A stretch of 38,488 nt of DNA from an uncultured Clostridia bacterium. Its GTDB lineage: Bacteria > Bacillota > Clostridia > Oscillospirales > Ruminococcaceae. The notes beneath the pieces are model-generated. The model was not told where the DNA came from and searched no databases. It worked only from the letters and a program-made list of their open reading frames with translations. Both the position numbers and the translations under genes were made by a program. The stretch spans positions 1 to 38,488 of the forward strand of contig CALXAM010000079.1 in the NCBI GenBank assembly GCA_944386285.1, written 5' to 3'. This document shows, in pieces, positions 30,265 through 38,488 of the stretch (its first letter is position 1; every line of letters starts with the position of its first letter).

Positions 30265-30284
30265 ACGATAAGGAGGTGGGAACT

Positions 30285-31658
30285 TTGCAGGAATCACTCT
30301 TTTTGACCACATCGGCTGCAAAGCGGCTGTACGAAACCGCAAAAACGCTGCCGATTGCTGATTATCACTGCCATCTTTCCCCGAAAGAACTGTTCGAAAA
30401 CCGCCCGTTCCAATGCCTTGCATCGCTTTGGCTCTCGGGCGATCATTACAAATGGCGCTTGATGCGTGCCTGCGGAATCGATGAATCACTCATCACCGGG
30501 CCTCAATCGTTTGACGAGCGGTGCAAAGCATATCTTTCGTGCGTAACACAGTCGCCCGGCAACCCGCTTTACACCTGGACCGCCATGGAGCTTTCGTTTT
30601 TGATCGGAAAACCGGTGACGCTCACGAAAGAAAACGCAATGGCGCTTTACCATGAGGCAGATGAAGCGTTAAAACAACGCTGTCCGACGCCGCGGTCACT
30701 TGTACTTGCCGCAAATGTCAAAGCACTTGCCACAACGGACGACCCGACCGATTCGCTCTGCTATCACGAAGCACTGCGCGCGGACAGCACGTTCCCCGTT
30801 TTGGTAACGCCGACATTCCGTACCGACCGGCTTGTAAACATCACGGCGGCTGATTATCCCGCCTACATCCAAACGCTTTCCGAGGTGTCCGGTGTGGAGG
30901 TTTCGTCGTTTGACACGTTCAAGCAGGCGGTACGTGCCCGGCTCGACTGGTTTTGTTCGCTCGGATGCACGCTCGCTGACGTAGGCATTCCGTATTTTCC
31001 GCACGGAACCTGCACAGACGAACAAACCGACCACATTTTCCGCGATGCACTGAGCGGAAAAGACGTCACCGCGTCGCTTCCCGCATTTTTGACCGCATGT
31101 TACCGCTTTTTAAACGAGGAATATACAAAACGAAACATGACGTCTCAGATGCATTTGTGTGTGACCCGAAACGCAAACGAGGTGCTGTTTTCTGCACTCG
31201 GCGCTGACTGCGGCGGCGACTGCATGGGAGACACCATCCCGGTTTCCGACCTGATATCGTTTTTCAACGAATCAAACAACCGCGGTACACTGCCTCGCAC
31301 GATTGTATACACGTTAAACCCCGCCATGTACGAGCCGCTCTTGTGCGCAGCAGGAAGCTTCCGGAATGTTTTTCTCGGTGCAGCATGGTGGTTTAACGAC
31401 CACAAAGCCGGCATTGAACAGCAGCTTTCACTGTTTGCACGCACCGGCAGTCTTAAATCCTCATTCGGCATGCTCACCGACAGCCGCAGCTTTTTATCGT
31501 ACGTCCGACACGACTTTTTCCGCCGGATTCTGTGCGGATGGATGGGCCAACTGATCGAATCGGGCGAATTCCCGGACGAAGCTGCCGCAGAGGAAATTGT
31601 CCGCGCTGTCTGCTATGAAAACAGTGCTTCACTTTTGAAAGGAGAGCCACACGCATGA
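30285..31658 (+). CDS. uxaC: glucuronate isomerase
   Basis: 457-residue uronate isomerase that converts D-glucuronate to D-fructuronate (and galacturonate to tagaturonate), the entry step of the hexuronate pathway. The amidohydrolase-fold metal motif DYHCHL (H28, H30) follows the N-terminal helix; NRPFQCLASLWLSGDHYKWRLMRACG and the C-terminal LTDSRSFLSYVRHDFFRRILC are family-typical. A TTG start at 30285 is chosen because AAGGAGGT lies seven bases upstream; the ATG at 30252 would put the start over the promoter. It overlaps uxuA by ATGA. Confidence 0.95.
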   Translation: MQESLFLTTSAAKRLYETAKTLPIADYHCHLSPKELFENRPFQCLASLWLSGDHYKWRLMRACGIDESLITGPQSFDERCKAYLSCVTQSPGNPLYTWTAMELSFLIGKPVTLTKENAMALYHEADEALKQRCPTPRSLVLAANVKALATTDDPTDSLCYHEALRADSTFPVLVTPTFRTDRLVNITAADYPAYIQTLSEVSGVEVSSFDTFKQAVRARLDWFCSLGCTLADVGIPYFPHGTCTDEQTDHIFRDALSGKDVTASLPAFLTACYRFLNEEYTKRNMTSQMHLCVTRNANEVLFSALGADCGGDCMGDTIPVSDLISFFNESNNRGTLPRTIVYTLNPAMYEPLLCAAGSFRNVFLGAAWWFNDHKAGIEQQLSLFARTGSLKSSFGMLTDSRSFLSYVRHDFFRRILCGWMGQLIESGEFPDEAAAEEIVRAVCYENSASLLKGEPHA

Positions 31659-32695
31659 AAATGACCTTCCGCTGGTACGGAAAAAACGATCCCGTGCCGC
31701 TTTCGTATATCCGCCAGATCCCGAACATGAGCGGGGTTGTTTCGGCGGTCTATGACACCCCGCCCGGCGAGGTTTGGCCGATGGAACAAATCGAAGAAGT
31801 CAAACGCGCGGCAGAAGAACACGGCCTTGCGTTTGAGGTGGTCGAAAGCGTTCCCGTCCATGAAGAAATCAAGTTAGGCGGCGAAGATGCGACGCGCCTC
31901 ATTGAAAATTACTGCGAAAATGTGCGCCGGCTCGGTGCGGCAGGTGTGAAAGTCATCTGCTATAACTTCATGCCGGTGTTCGACTGGGTTCGCACGACGC
32001 TCAAAAACCTGCTCCCGGACGGTTCGAACGCGCTGGCATATGACAGCCGCGAAATCGAAGCGCTCGACCCTGTCACCAAGCCGCTCTCGCTTCCCGGATG
32101 GGACGAAAGCTACACCCAGACCGAGTGCAGTGCGCTCATCCGCCGCTGGCACGAAGCCGGCGAGGAAACGCTGTGGAAGAGCTTTGAAACATTTCTGCGC
32201 GCTGTGATTCCGGTTGCGGAAGAATCGGGTATCCGCATGGCAATTCATCCGGATGATCCGCCGTGGGGACTGTTCGGTCTGCCGCGCATCATCAAAGACG
32301 CTGACAGCATCCGCCGGATGCGTGAAATCATGCCGTCGCCTGCAAACGGGCTCACGCTCTGTACTGGTTCGCTCGGCGCAAATCCTAAAAATGACGTAGT
32401 CGCGCTCGCACGCGAATTTGCGCCGTACATCCCGTTTGCCCACCTGCGAAACGTCGCGTACACCGAACACGGCTTCACCGAGACGGCACATCCGTGCGGT
32501 GCACTCGATCTCTATGGCGTGGTCAAAGCACTCGTGCAAAACGGATTCGACGGCTATGTCCGCCCGGACCACGGCCGCATGATCTTCGGCGAAGAGGGAC
32601 GCCCCGGCTATGGTCTGTTTGACCGTGCACTCGGCGCCGCTTACTTAAACGGACTGTTTGAAGCCGCACAAAAGGAGGAAGCTTCCCATGAATAA
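31655..32695 (+). CDS. uxuA: mannonate dehydratase
   Basis: 346-residue UxuA, which dehydrates D-mannonate to 2-keto-3-deoxygluconate. Family blocks are CYNFMPVFDWVRT (102-114), IHPDDPPWGLFGLPRI (197-212), LCTGSLG (235-241) and RPDHGRM (303-309). The likely metal ligands H198, C236, H263 and D305 are all present. The start overlaps the uxaC stop and is preceded by GAAAGGAGAG; the end overlaps the next gene by 8 bases, so translation is coupled. Confidence 0.96.
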   Translation: MKMTFRWYGKNDPVPLSYIRQIPNMSGVVSAVYDTPPGEVWPMEQIEEVKRAAEEHGLAFEVVESVPVHEEIKLGGEDATRLIENYCENVRRLGAAGVKVICYNFMPVFDWVRTTLKNLLPDGSNALAYDSREIEALDPVTKPLSLPGWDESYTQTECSALIRRWHEAGEETLWKSFETFLRAVIPVAEESGIRMAIHPDDPPWGLFGLPRIIKDADSIRRMREIMPSPANGLTLCTGSLGANPKNDVVALAREFAPYIPFAHLRNVAYTEHGFTETAHPCGALDLYGVVKALVQNGFDGYVRPDHGRMIFGEEGRPGYGLFDRALGAAYLNGLFEAAQKEEASHE

Positions 32696-33506
32696 AGTTA
32701 TCGTCATTACCGGTGCGGGCGGCGTGCTGTGCTCCGCTTTTGCAAGAGCGCTCGCCGCAGACGGTCACTTTGTCGCACTGCTCGACAAAAATGAACAAGC
32801 CGTCACCGCCATTGCCAAGGAAATTAACGCCGCACAGCCCGGCCATGCGATCGCAGTCGGTGCAAACGTGCTCGACAAGGAAAATCTTATCGCGGCGCGC
32901 GACACGGTACTCGCCGTATTCCAAAAAATTGACGTACTTATCAACGGCGCAGGCGGCAATCATCCGCGCGGCACCACGACTGCCGAACGTTTGGGCGAGG
33001 AGGAAACCGCTGACGCACGCCGGTTCTTTGATTTAAATGCGGACGATCTGTCGTTCGTGTTCGATTTAAACTGCATTGGCACACTGCTGCCGACACAGGT
33101 ATTCTGCGAGGTCATGACCGAAAACGGCGGCTGTGTCTTAAACGTTTCATCGATGAACGCATTCCGTCCGCTCACAAAAATTCCGGCGTATTCCGCCGCA
33201 AAAGCCGCCGTTTCAAACCTCACCCAGTGGCTTGCCGTTCATTTTTCCAAATGCAACATCCGCGTCAACGCGATTGCACCCGGCTTTTTTGTGACAAATC
33301 AAAACTATGCACTGCTGTTCGACGAATCAGGCAAACCGACCGCCCGCGCACAAAAAATCATTGCGCACACACCGCTTGGCCGCTTCGGCAAACCGGAGGA
33401 ACTGCTCGGCGCCGTGCGGTTTTTACTCGACGAAACACAATCCGGCTTTTTGACCGGTGTTGTTCTCCCGATTGACGGCGGATTCTCCGCGTATTCGGGT
33501 GTATAA
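32688..33506 (+). CDS. uxuB: SDR-type D-mannonate (fructuronate) oxidoreductase
   Basis: 272-residue short-chain dehydrogenase. The Rossmann motif TGAGGVLC (8-15), NGAGG (86-90) and the catalytic S155-Y168-x3-K172 (YSAAK) are intact. SDR-type fructuronate reductases with this N-terminus occur next to uxuA in Gram-positive bacteria and replace the unrelated E. coli UxuB. Position directly after uxaC-uxuA supports reduction of D-fructuronate to D-mannonate with NADH. The ATG at 32688 has AAAGGAGG nearby; upstream codons belong to uxuA. Confidence 0.88.
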   Translation: MNKVIVITGAGGVLCSAFARALAADGHFVALLDKNEQAVTAIAKEINAAQPGHAIAVGANVLDKENLIAARDTVLAVFQKIDVLINGAGGNHPRGTTTAERLGEEETADARRFFDLNADDLSFVFDLNCIGTLLPTQVFCEVMTENGGCVLNVSSMNAFRPLTKIPAYSAAKAAVSNLTQWLAVHFSKCNIRVNAIAPGFFVTNQNYALLFDESGKPTARAQKIIAHTPLGRFGKPEELLGAVRFLLDETQSGFLTGVVLPIDGGFSAYSGV

Positions 33507-33527
33507 TGAAAAAAGGAGGTTATTTTC

Positions 33528-34298
33528 ATGAAAATCGGTGCACAGGGCTTTACCATCCGCGACTTTGTGAAAACACCCGCGGACATCGAAGCATCTCTTA
33601 AAAAACTGCATGACATCGGCTATACATCACTTCAGGTATCGGCATTCGGCGAGATCGAGCCCACACGTCTGCGTGCGATTGCCGACGAAAACGAGTTATC
33701 CATCATTGTGACGCACACAAATCCCGACCGTATCTTAAATGAAACGACGCAGGTCATCCGCGACCATCAGATTTTGGGCTCAAACTTTGTCGGCATCGGC
33801 ATGATGCCCGAGCGGTACCTGGGTTCGCTCGAAGGTACCCGCTCATTTCTGCGTGACTTTACACCTGCGGCAAAAATGCTCAAAGAAGCAGGCATGAAGC
33901 TTTGCTATCACAATCACTTTTTTGAGTATCAGCGCGAAGAGGGCAAGGCGTATTTAGACATCATGGCTGAAGAAACCAACCCGGACGAATGGAGCTTTAT
34001 CTTAGATGTGTTCTGGACGCAGTTTTCCGGACGGTGTCCGGCAAAACAGATCGAAATGCTTGAAGGCCGCATTGACGTGATTCATTTTAAAGATCTTGCC
34101 ATGAACGGACGCGAACACCGCACGGCACCGGTCATGGAGGGAAATCTCTGCTGGGACGAGATTTTCGACGCATGCAAACGCACGAACATCCCGTATGCAA
34201 TGGTCGAGCAGGACGACACCTACGGCAAAAATCCGTTTGACGAGCTTGCTCTAAGCTACAAAAACTTGGTCCGCGCCGGCATGATCGAGGAGGAATAA
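33528..34298 (+). CDS. sugar phosphate isomerase/epimerase family protein (TIM barrel, uronate operon 1)
   Basis: 256-residue xylose isomerase-like TIM barrel. Metal-site motifs CYHNHFFEY (about 125-133), ILDVFWTQFSGRCP (about 161-174), VIHFKDLAMNG (about 183-193) and MVEQDDTYG (about 225-233) are intact, so it is probably an active isomerase, epimerase or keto-sugar dehydratase. It differs clearly from the next gene's protein. Its place after uxuB suggests it handles a modified or alternative uronate. AAAAAGGAGG precedes the ATG. Confidence 0.88.
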   Translation: MKIGAQGFTIRDFVKTPADIEASLKKLHDIGYTSLQVSAFGEIEPTRLRAIADENELSIIVTHTNPDRILNETTQVIRDHQILGSNFVGIGMMPERYLGSLEGTRSFLRDFTPAAKMLKEAGMKLCYHNHFFEYQREEGKAYLDIMAEETNPDEWSFILDVFWTQFSGRCPAKQIEMLEGRIDVIHFKDLAMNGREHRTAPVMEGNLCWDEIFDACKRTNIPYAMVEQDDTYGKNPFDELALSYKNLVRAGMIEEE

Positions 34299-34300
34299 GC

Positions 34301-35158
34301 ATGGCGATGTTTGTTCTCTCCGCATTCACAGATGAATCATCGCCGTCTCTTTCCGGTCAGATCGACGCCGCTGTCCGCAACGGACTTTCCCATATTGAAC
34401 TGCGGCAGCTTGATGGCAAACAGGCCATCGAACAGCCGGCAGACAAATTAAAGGAAGCGGCACATATCCTCGCAGAATCGGGGATTTCGGTGTCGGCACT
34501 CGGTTCGCCGATCGGAAAAGTCGACATTGACGCACCGTTTGCGCAGCACTTGGAACAGTTTTACCGCGCAGTGGAAGCCGCACACCTGCTTCATACCGAC
34601 CGCATCCGGATGTTCAGCTTTTTTATGCCAAAAGGCAAAGACCCGATGACATATGCTTCGCTTGTTGCCGAGCGGCTGAATCAAATGTGCGATTACGCAA
34701 AACGCGAGGGTGTGCTCTGCTGTCATGAAAACGAAAAGGACATTTTCGGCGACAATGCGGCACGCAGTGCGTATCTGTTGCAAAACGTGTCCGATCTTTC
34801 GTTTGTATTTGATCCTGCCAACTGCGTGCAGTGCGGGGAAGTACCGCAGACACTTTACGATGCCGTTTTACCGAAGCTTTCGTATTTCCATGCAAAGGAC
34901 GCACGCAAAGACGGCAGTGTGACGCCCTGCGGCGACGGTGACGGCGATGTGTCCGCACTGATTGACCGGTATGCGCAGACGAATGCGCCGCGAATTCTAT
35001 CAGTCGAGCCGCATTTGTTTGATTTTTCGGGCCTTTCGTCGCTCCAGACGGAAGTGCTTACCCATACCACAAACGATAAAACCCCTGAAGCTGCGTTTGA
35101 CCGCGCTGTACGTGCGCTCAAAGCGCTTTTAGATGAGAAAGGATATTCTTATGAATGA
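34301..35158 (+). CDS. sugar phosphate isomerase/epimerase family protein (TIM barrel, uronate operon 2)
   Basis: 285-residue TIM barrel of the same superfamily as its neighbour but with another sequence: SAFTDESSPSLSGQI (7-21), LCCHENEKDIFGD (about 138-150), FVFDPANCVQCGE, YFHAKDARKDGSVTPCGDGDGD and SVEPHLF. Metal-binding Glu, Asp, His and Glu are present. It starts 2 bases after the previous stop (GAGGAGGA site) and overlaps the next gene by 8 bases, so all are made together. Substrate unknown. Confidence 0.87.
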   Translation: MAMFVLSAFTDESSPSLSGQIDAAVRNGLSHIELRQLDGKQAIEQPADKLKEAAHILAESGISVSALGSPIGKVDIDAPFAQHLEQFYRAVEAAHLLHTDRIRMFSFFMPKGKDPMTYASLVAERLNQMCDYAKREGVLCCHENEKDIFGDNAARSAYLLQNVSDLSFVFDPANCVQCGEVPQTLYDAVLPKLSYFHAKDARKDGSVTPCGDGDGDVSALIDRYAQTNAPRILSVEPHLFDFSGLSSLQTEVLTHTTNDKTPEAAFDRAVRALKALLDEKGYSYE

Positions 35159-36326
35159 AGTACGCATCGGTATCGTGGGCATCGGTAACATGGGCAGTGC
35201 TCACGCAAAAAGCATTTTAGCAGGAAACGTTGCACGGCTGACACTCGGTGCCGTCTGCGATATTGCCCCGGAAAAACTCAGCTGGGCAAACGAAAACCTG
35301 CCCGGTGTTCCGCAGTTTTCCGATTATCACGAGATGTTTGCAAGCGGACTGATTGACGCGGTGCTGATTGCAACGCCGCATTATCTCCACCCGACGATCG
35401 CCATCGACGGCTTCTCCTCCGGACTTCATGTCCTGACTGAAAAACCGGCAGGCGTTTACACGAATCAGGTCCGAGAAATGAACGACGCCGCAAAAGCGTC
35501 CGACCGTGTGTTCGGCATCATGTACAACCAGCGCACCAACCCGCAATTTCAGAAAATCCGCGAGATCATCAAGAGCGGCCGCTTGGGCGAATGCAAACGC
35601 TTTATTTGGATCATTACGAACTGGTACCGCACCCAGGCGTACTATGATTCGGGCACATGGCGTGCCACCTGGGCAGGAGAAGGCGGCGGCGTGCTGATTA
35701 ACCAGTGTCCGCACAACTTGGACCTGTGGCAGTGGATGTTCGGCATGCCGACCCGCGTGCGTGCAACGTGTCACTACGGCAAATGGCACAATATCGAGGT
35801 CGAGGACGAAGTGACAGCATATGCGGAATATGCAAACGGTGCAAGCGCCGTATTCATCACGACGACCGGCGAAGCACCCGGCACAAACCGATTAGAAGTA
35901 ACCGGTGACCGCGGCAAACTTGTCTGGGAGGAAGGCAAACTCACATTTTACGAACTGGCAGTTCCAGAGCGCGAAACCTGCTTTACAAGTAAAGAGGGCT
36001 TTGTGACACCGGAGATGACAGTGCACGACGTCCCGGTTGAAGGCGAAGAAACGGCACACAACGGCATCCTCTTAAACTTCACCAACGCCATCTTAGACGG
36101 AGAAAAACTGCTCGCACCAGGCGAGGAGGGCATCTGCGGACTGACCATATCGAACGCTATTCACCTCTCTGACTGGACGAATGACTGGGTCACACTTCCG
36201 ATTGACAGCGACAAATTTGAGACATTGTTAAACGAACGGCGCAAGACATCGCATATAAAAGAACATGCAGTGAGCGAAATTGCTGATCTGCGCGGCACAT
36301 ATAACAACCGCTGGAGTGTTCGTTAA
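35151..36326 (+). CDS. Gfo/Idh/MocA family oxidoreductase
   Basis: 391-residue NAD(P)-dependent sugar or inositol dehydrogenase. The Rossmann motif GIGNMG (10-15) is at the N-terminus, LTEKPAG (about 95-101) is the cofactor and catalytic Lys region, and GGGVLINQCPHNLDLWQWMFGMP (about 179-201) carries the catalytic histidine helix. The ATG at 35151 has GAAAGGA upstream and overlaps the previous gene. Together with two TIM-barrel proteins this looks like an oxidise-epimerise/eliminate-reduce module attached to the uronate pathway. Last gene of the operon. Confidence 0.9.
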   Translation: MNEVRIGIVGIGNMGSAHAKSILAGNVARLTLGAVCDIAPEKLSWANENLPGVPQFSDYHEMFASGLIDAVLIATPHYLHPTIAIDGFSSGLHVLTEKPAGVYTNQVREMNDAAKASDRVFGIMYNQRTNPQFQKIREIIKSGRLGECKRFIWIITNWYRTQAYYDSGTWRATWAGEGGGVLINQCPHNLDLWQWMFGMPTRVRATCHYGKWHNIEVEDEVTAYAEYANGASAVFITTTGEAPGTNRLEVTGDRGKLVWEEGKLTFYELAVPERETCFTSKEGFVTPEMTVHDVPVEGEETAHNGILLNFTNAILDGEKLLAPGEEGICGLTISNAIHLSDWTNDWVTLPIDSDKFETLLNERRKTSHIKEHAVSEIADLRGTYNNRWSVR

Positions 36327-36344
36327 TTTTCTATGATACCAAAA

Positions 36345-36383
36345 CATCACCCGTGTTCTGTTCGAACACGGGTGATGTTTTTC
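36345..36383. terminator. terminator of the uronate operon
   Basis: CATCACCCGTGTTC (36345-36358) pairs perfectly with 36364-36377, followed by TTTTTCTC. It lies between converging genes and may serve both. Confidence 0.9.
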
Positions 36384-36390
36384 TCATTTA

Positions 36391-37416
36391 TTACGTTAAC
36401 GGAATCACCATATTCCATGTATGCGAAAACTGATATGGTTGCTCGCCGTCGCCAGTCGCCAAATATAAATGTGTCGGCTTTCCGTCCTGTAAAAGCAAAA
36501 ATGGCCGTTCCAAATTACATTGTGTTGTCGTCGTGCCGTCATCCCATGTAACCGTTCGGCTGTATGCTTTTGGACTGTCTGCAAATGTCCAGTGAATGCA
36601 GTCATCACTCTCACCATATAGTCCTGCACCCCATTCTCCGCAGATGCCGCCGCTCTCGTTTTTAAAATCATCTTTGATCAGCAGGCGGAATTTGTTGTCC
36701 TCATACCACAAATATGGATCTTCTAAGTGGAAATCCGGATTTTCGAGTGAAAAAATCGGCTTTTCGCAAATACGCTCAAACGGACCGTCCGGACGCGGCG
36801 CCCGTGCCACACCGATTTGCAGTGTCGCATTCGCATAACTGCGGGATTTATAGAGCATATAGGTCGTACCGTCCGGCAAAATCGCAACTGCTGGATTGGT
36901 GGTCGCCGTACAGTCCCAATGGGAACAGTCCCGCGGTAAAAGCAGCGGCGTATTATGCCGCTCCCACGGACCAAAGACTGATTTTGATGTGGCAAGCCCA
37001 ATACGTTTATTATTCCACACCTCAATAAACCGTGCCGGCGAAATCTCATCCATATGCGCAGGAATCGGACCGCCGAATGTTGTTCCCATATAGTAAAGAT
37101 AATACGTCCCATTCCAATAGCGGATATACGGGTTATGCGTATTCATGCCGTCAAAAAACTGCCTACCACGCCGATCGAGCACAGTTTCTTCCAATGCGAA
37201 TGGGCCTTCCGGCGTATCACTCGATGCACGCACAATCCGACAGTTAAAAAGCCAGTTATTGCCGAAACCTAAGCTTTTGTCCCAATACGAGGCAAACATG
37301 TGAAACCGGCCATCCTCCCCTTTTATAACACTGCCACACCAGATCATTGCGTTTTCATCATAAAAGCCGCCGCCTTTGATGGCTTTCCCTAGTCGTTTTT
37401 GAATTGGATTTTCCAT
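36391..37416 (-). CDS. five-bladed beta-propeller glycoside hydrolase-like protein (GH43/GH117-like)
   Basis: 341-residue cytosolic protein (no signal peptide) with repeated propeller blades: FHMFASYWD, HNPYIRYWNGTYYLYYMG, NPAVAILPDGTTYMLYKSR and HLEDPYLWYEDNKFRLLIKDD. This pattern is shared by GH43, GH117, GH130 and related clans; the family cannot be fixed by eye. The acids in AMIWCGS-neighbouring DEN and in EDP could be catalytic. A cytosolic enzyme beside a uronate operon suggests cleavage of imported uronate-containing oligosaccharides, which is inference. GGGGAGA precedes the ATG. Confidence 0.8.
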   Translation of the reverse strand: MENPIQKRLGKAIKGGGFYDENAMIWCGSVIKGEDGRFHMFASYWDKSLGFGNNWLFNCRIVRASSDTPEGPFALEETVLDRRGRQFFDGMNTHNPYIRYWNGTYYLYYMGTTFGGPIPAHMDEISPARFIEVWNNKRIGLATSKSVFGPWERHNTPLLLPRDCSHWDCTATTNPAVAILPDGTTYMLYKSRSYANATLQIGVARAPRPDGPFERICEKPIFSLENPDFHLEDPYLWYEDNKFRLLIKDDFKNESGGICGEWGAGLYGESDDCIHWTFADSPKAYSRTVTWDDGTTTTQCNLERPFLLLQDGKPTHLYLATGDGEQPYQFSHTWNMVIPLT

Positions 37417-37445
37417 CTGATATCTCCCCTTCTCTGTTGCTTTCG

Positions 37446-38291
37446 TTAACTTTCCTGTTCAATCATACTCAGCGTTTTACTGTTCTCTGTCTTCCATTCC
37501 ATACGTCCGTTTGCATTTCTCCCCATCACAACAGCAGCTGCTGTCGACGGACTTGTAAAAACATAATCTTTTACAAACCGGAAGGATTCATCAATGACTC
37601 TTTTTTGAATTAACTTTTTTCGTAACGCAACAAGACTATCCGTCATGCTGGGAACTGTCGTAGAAGAGATTACCGATCCCCTTAATACCGCAAATCCATC
37701 TGCAACAATTATTCCTTTGGCATCTGCACCGCGTGCTGCTTTAATATAAAAAAACACTTTTGCTTCTTTTTTACTTAGAAGGCTTTCTTCTAATGTATCA
37801 AACGTTTTATACCCCAATGTGTTTACTAATAGTCTTGTATTACTAATAGACTCTTCAAGCATTGCTTCATCGTATTCGGAAATGGAAGAACATGTAGGAA
37901 TATTGCTGTTGACCACAATAGACCTATCTGCATCTTTGGCAAGCGCATAAAATTTATGTTCAAGGTATTTGACATGTGCTTTGTTCAAAAGATTATCTTT
38001 GCTCACAACAACAATACAATCATTCCAATACTGGTTTGTACTCAAATGTTGTTTCAATCTGTTGATAATATTTTCTGCTTCACCGATATAAACAGTATCT
38101 GAGTTACTATCATCTTTCCCAAACAAGAAATAAACACCGGTATTTCCCGCATCTTCTCGCTTTGAAAACAGAGAAAGTTCAGTTCGTGACACTTTATAAA
38201 CACGGCCATTCCAGTTTGATAATTCACACATGATACGACCATTCGGATTTCCATCAAAAATGTACATTTGAATTGTTTTACTAAAGCCCAA
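37446..38291 (-). CDS. GIY-YIG nuclease family protein with C-terminal DUF4357-like domain
   Basis: 281-residue protein. The GIY-YIG domain (about 50-135) shows GVY (52-54), YIG (68-70), the catalytic-type R78 in NRLKQH and E111 in YLEHKFY. The C-terminus (VFTSPSTAAAVVMGRNANGRMEWKTE) is a DUF4357-type domain, often found with GIY-YIG. A TTG start at 38291 is chosen: AAGGAGGGG lies six bases upstream and a TATAAT promoter just before it. The longer frame to 38396 runs into the mobile element. Role unknown; relatives occur near mobile elements and defence genes. Confidence 0.88.
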   Translation of the reverse strand: MGFSKTIQMYIFDGNPNGRIMCELSNWNGRVYKVSRTELSLFSKREDAGNTGVYFLFGKDDSNSDTVYIGEAENIINRLKQHLSTNQYWNDCIVVVSKDNLLNKAHVKYLEHKFYALAKDADRSIVVNSNIPTCSSISEYDEAMLEESISNTRLLVNTLGYKTFDTLEESLLSKKEAKVFFYIKAARGADAKGIIVADGFAVLRGSVISSTTVPSMTDSLVALRKKLIQKRVIDESFRFVKDYVFTSPSTAAAVVMGRNANGRMEWKTENSKTLSMIEQES

Positions 38292-38312
38292 CTTTATCCC
38301 CTCCTTTTCCCC

Positions 38313-38341
38313 ATTATAAAACACATTCCATTCAAAAGCAA
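38313..38341 (-). promoter_or_regulatory. promoter of the GIY-YIG gene
   Basis: Minus-strand TATAAT (38313-38318) with TTGCTT (38336-38341) 17 bases away. It lies between the gene start and the insertion element, so the element has not removed it. Confidence 0.65.
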
Positions 38342-38356
38342 ACAAAAACACCCCCG

Positions 38357-38488
38357 TGTGATGTGGACCGAACCAGTAAAAACGGACAATAGACAAAACG
38401 CCCCCTGTGTAGGAAAATAAACCTATACAGGGGGTGTTCGTATGTCACGAAGAAAATACACACATGTTCAGGAGTTGGAAGAAGAAAT
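38357..38488 (+). mobile_element. left end of a probable IS3-family element (truncated by the window)
   Basis: From about 38357 the sequence changes to an IS-like end (TGTGATGTGGACCGAACC...), followed by a 13-bp leader hairpin (38401-38413 with 38422-38434, one G-T pair), a GGGGTG site and the first codons of a transposase. The exact boundary cannot be fixed without the other end or a target duplication. Confidence 0.6.
38442..38488 (+). CDS. IS3-family transposase OrfA, N-terminal fragment (continues beyond the window)
   Basis: Fifteen codons, MSRRKYTHVQELEEE, are visible. This start is familiar from helix-turn-helix OrfA proteins of IS3-family (IS150-like) elements in clostridia, which bind the element ends and are joined to OrfB by frameshifting. 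The leader hairpin just upstream fits. With so few residues the call rests on recognition of the N-terminus. Confidence 0.6.
   Translation, partial: MSRRKYTHVQELEEE

Noticed and set aside
38292..38396. N-terminal extension of the GIY-YIG protein to the ATG at 38396
   Set aside because: It would cross the promoter and enter the insertion element; a TTG with AAGGAGGGG at 38291 explains the start.

Overview
The window looks like a chromosome segment from a low-to-moderate GC anaerobic Firmicute, most likely a spore-forming clostridium of the Oscillospirales/Ruminococcaceae type. The reasons are strong AGGAGG ribosome binding sites, near-consensus sigma-A promoters with 17-bp spacers, tRNAs with encoded CCA, a highly expressed single-chain pyruvate:ferredoxin oxidoreductase, TasA-like exported proteins, and a uronate pathway of Gram-positive type. 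The lineage is an inference; no rRNA or other marker is present.

Layout. 1-184: hairpins and a leader-like end that may belong to an insertion sequence off the left edge. 185-4879 (minus): a tight six-gene operon (TIM-barrel isomerase-like protein, thioesterase, aldo/keto reductase, cyclodeaminase-type cyclohydrolase, FolD, VanY-like carboxypeptidase). 5051-6621 (plus): base-excision repair pair, endonuclease IV and an AlkD-like glycosylase. 6745-7059 (minus): tRNA-Met, tRNA-Glu(TTC), tRNA-Glu(CTC) behind a consensus promoter. 7309-8247 (plus): three small conserved-looking proteins of unknown role. 8457-11981 (plus): nifJ/PFOR. 12091-14660 (minus): a tandemly duplicated gene pair for exported or anchored proteins, one copy decayed. 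14876-17177 (minus): PutP sodium/solute symporter and a TetR regulator. 17379-18500 (plus): UroD-family methyltransferase-like protein.

18641-29301 (plus) is the most unusual part: an ECF-like sigma factor, a 43-residue protein and a 399-residue solenoid-like protein; then three paralogous SipW-type exported proteins (TasA-like N-terminus, different beta-helix C-termini) separated by related hairpins; a frameshifted gene relic; and a second paralog family of three membrane-anchored proteins, two with an N-terminal zinc ribbon, followed by a bacterial PH-domain protein. This stretch looks AT-richer than the flanking metabolic genes and reads as an accessory cell-surface locus. No SipW peptidase is in the window.

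29335-36326 is a uronate catabolic locus: a divergent AraC regulator and a seven-member region with uxaC, uxuA, an SDR-type mannonate oxidoreductase, two TIM-barrel epimerase-like proteins and a Gfo/Idh/MocA dehydrogenase, closed by a bidirectional terminator against a beta-propeller glycoside hydrolase-like gene (minus). A GIY-YIG/DUF4357 protein follows, and the window ends in the 5' end of what looks like an IS3-family element.
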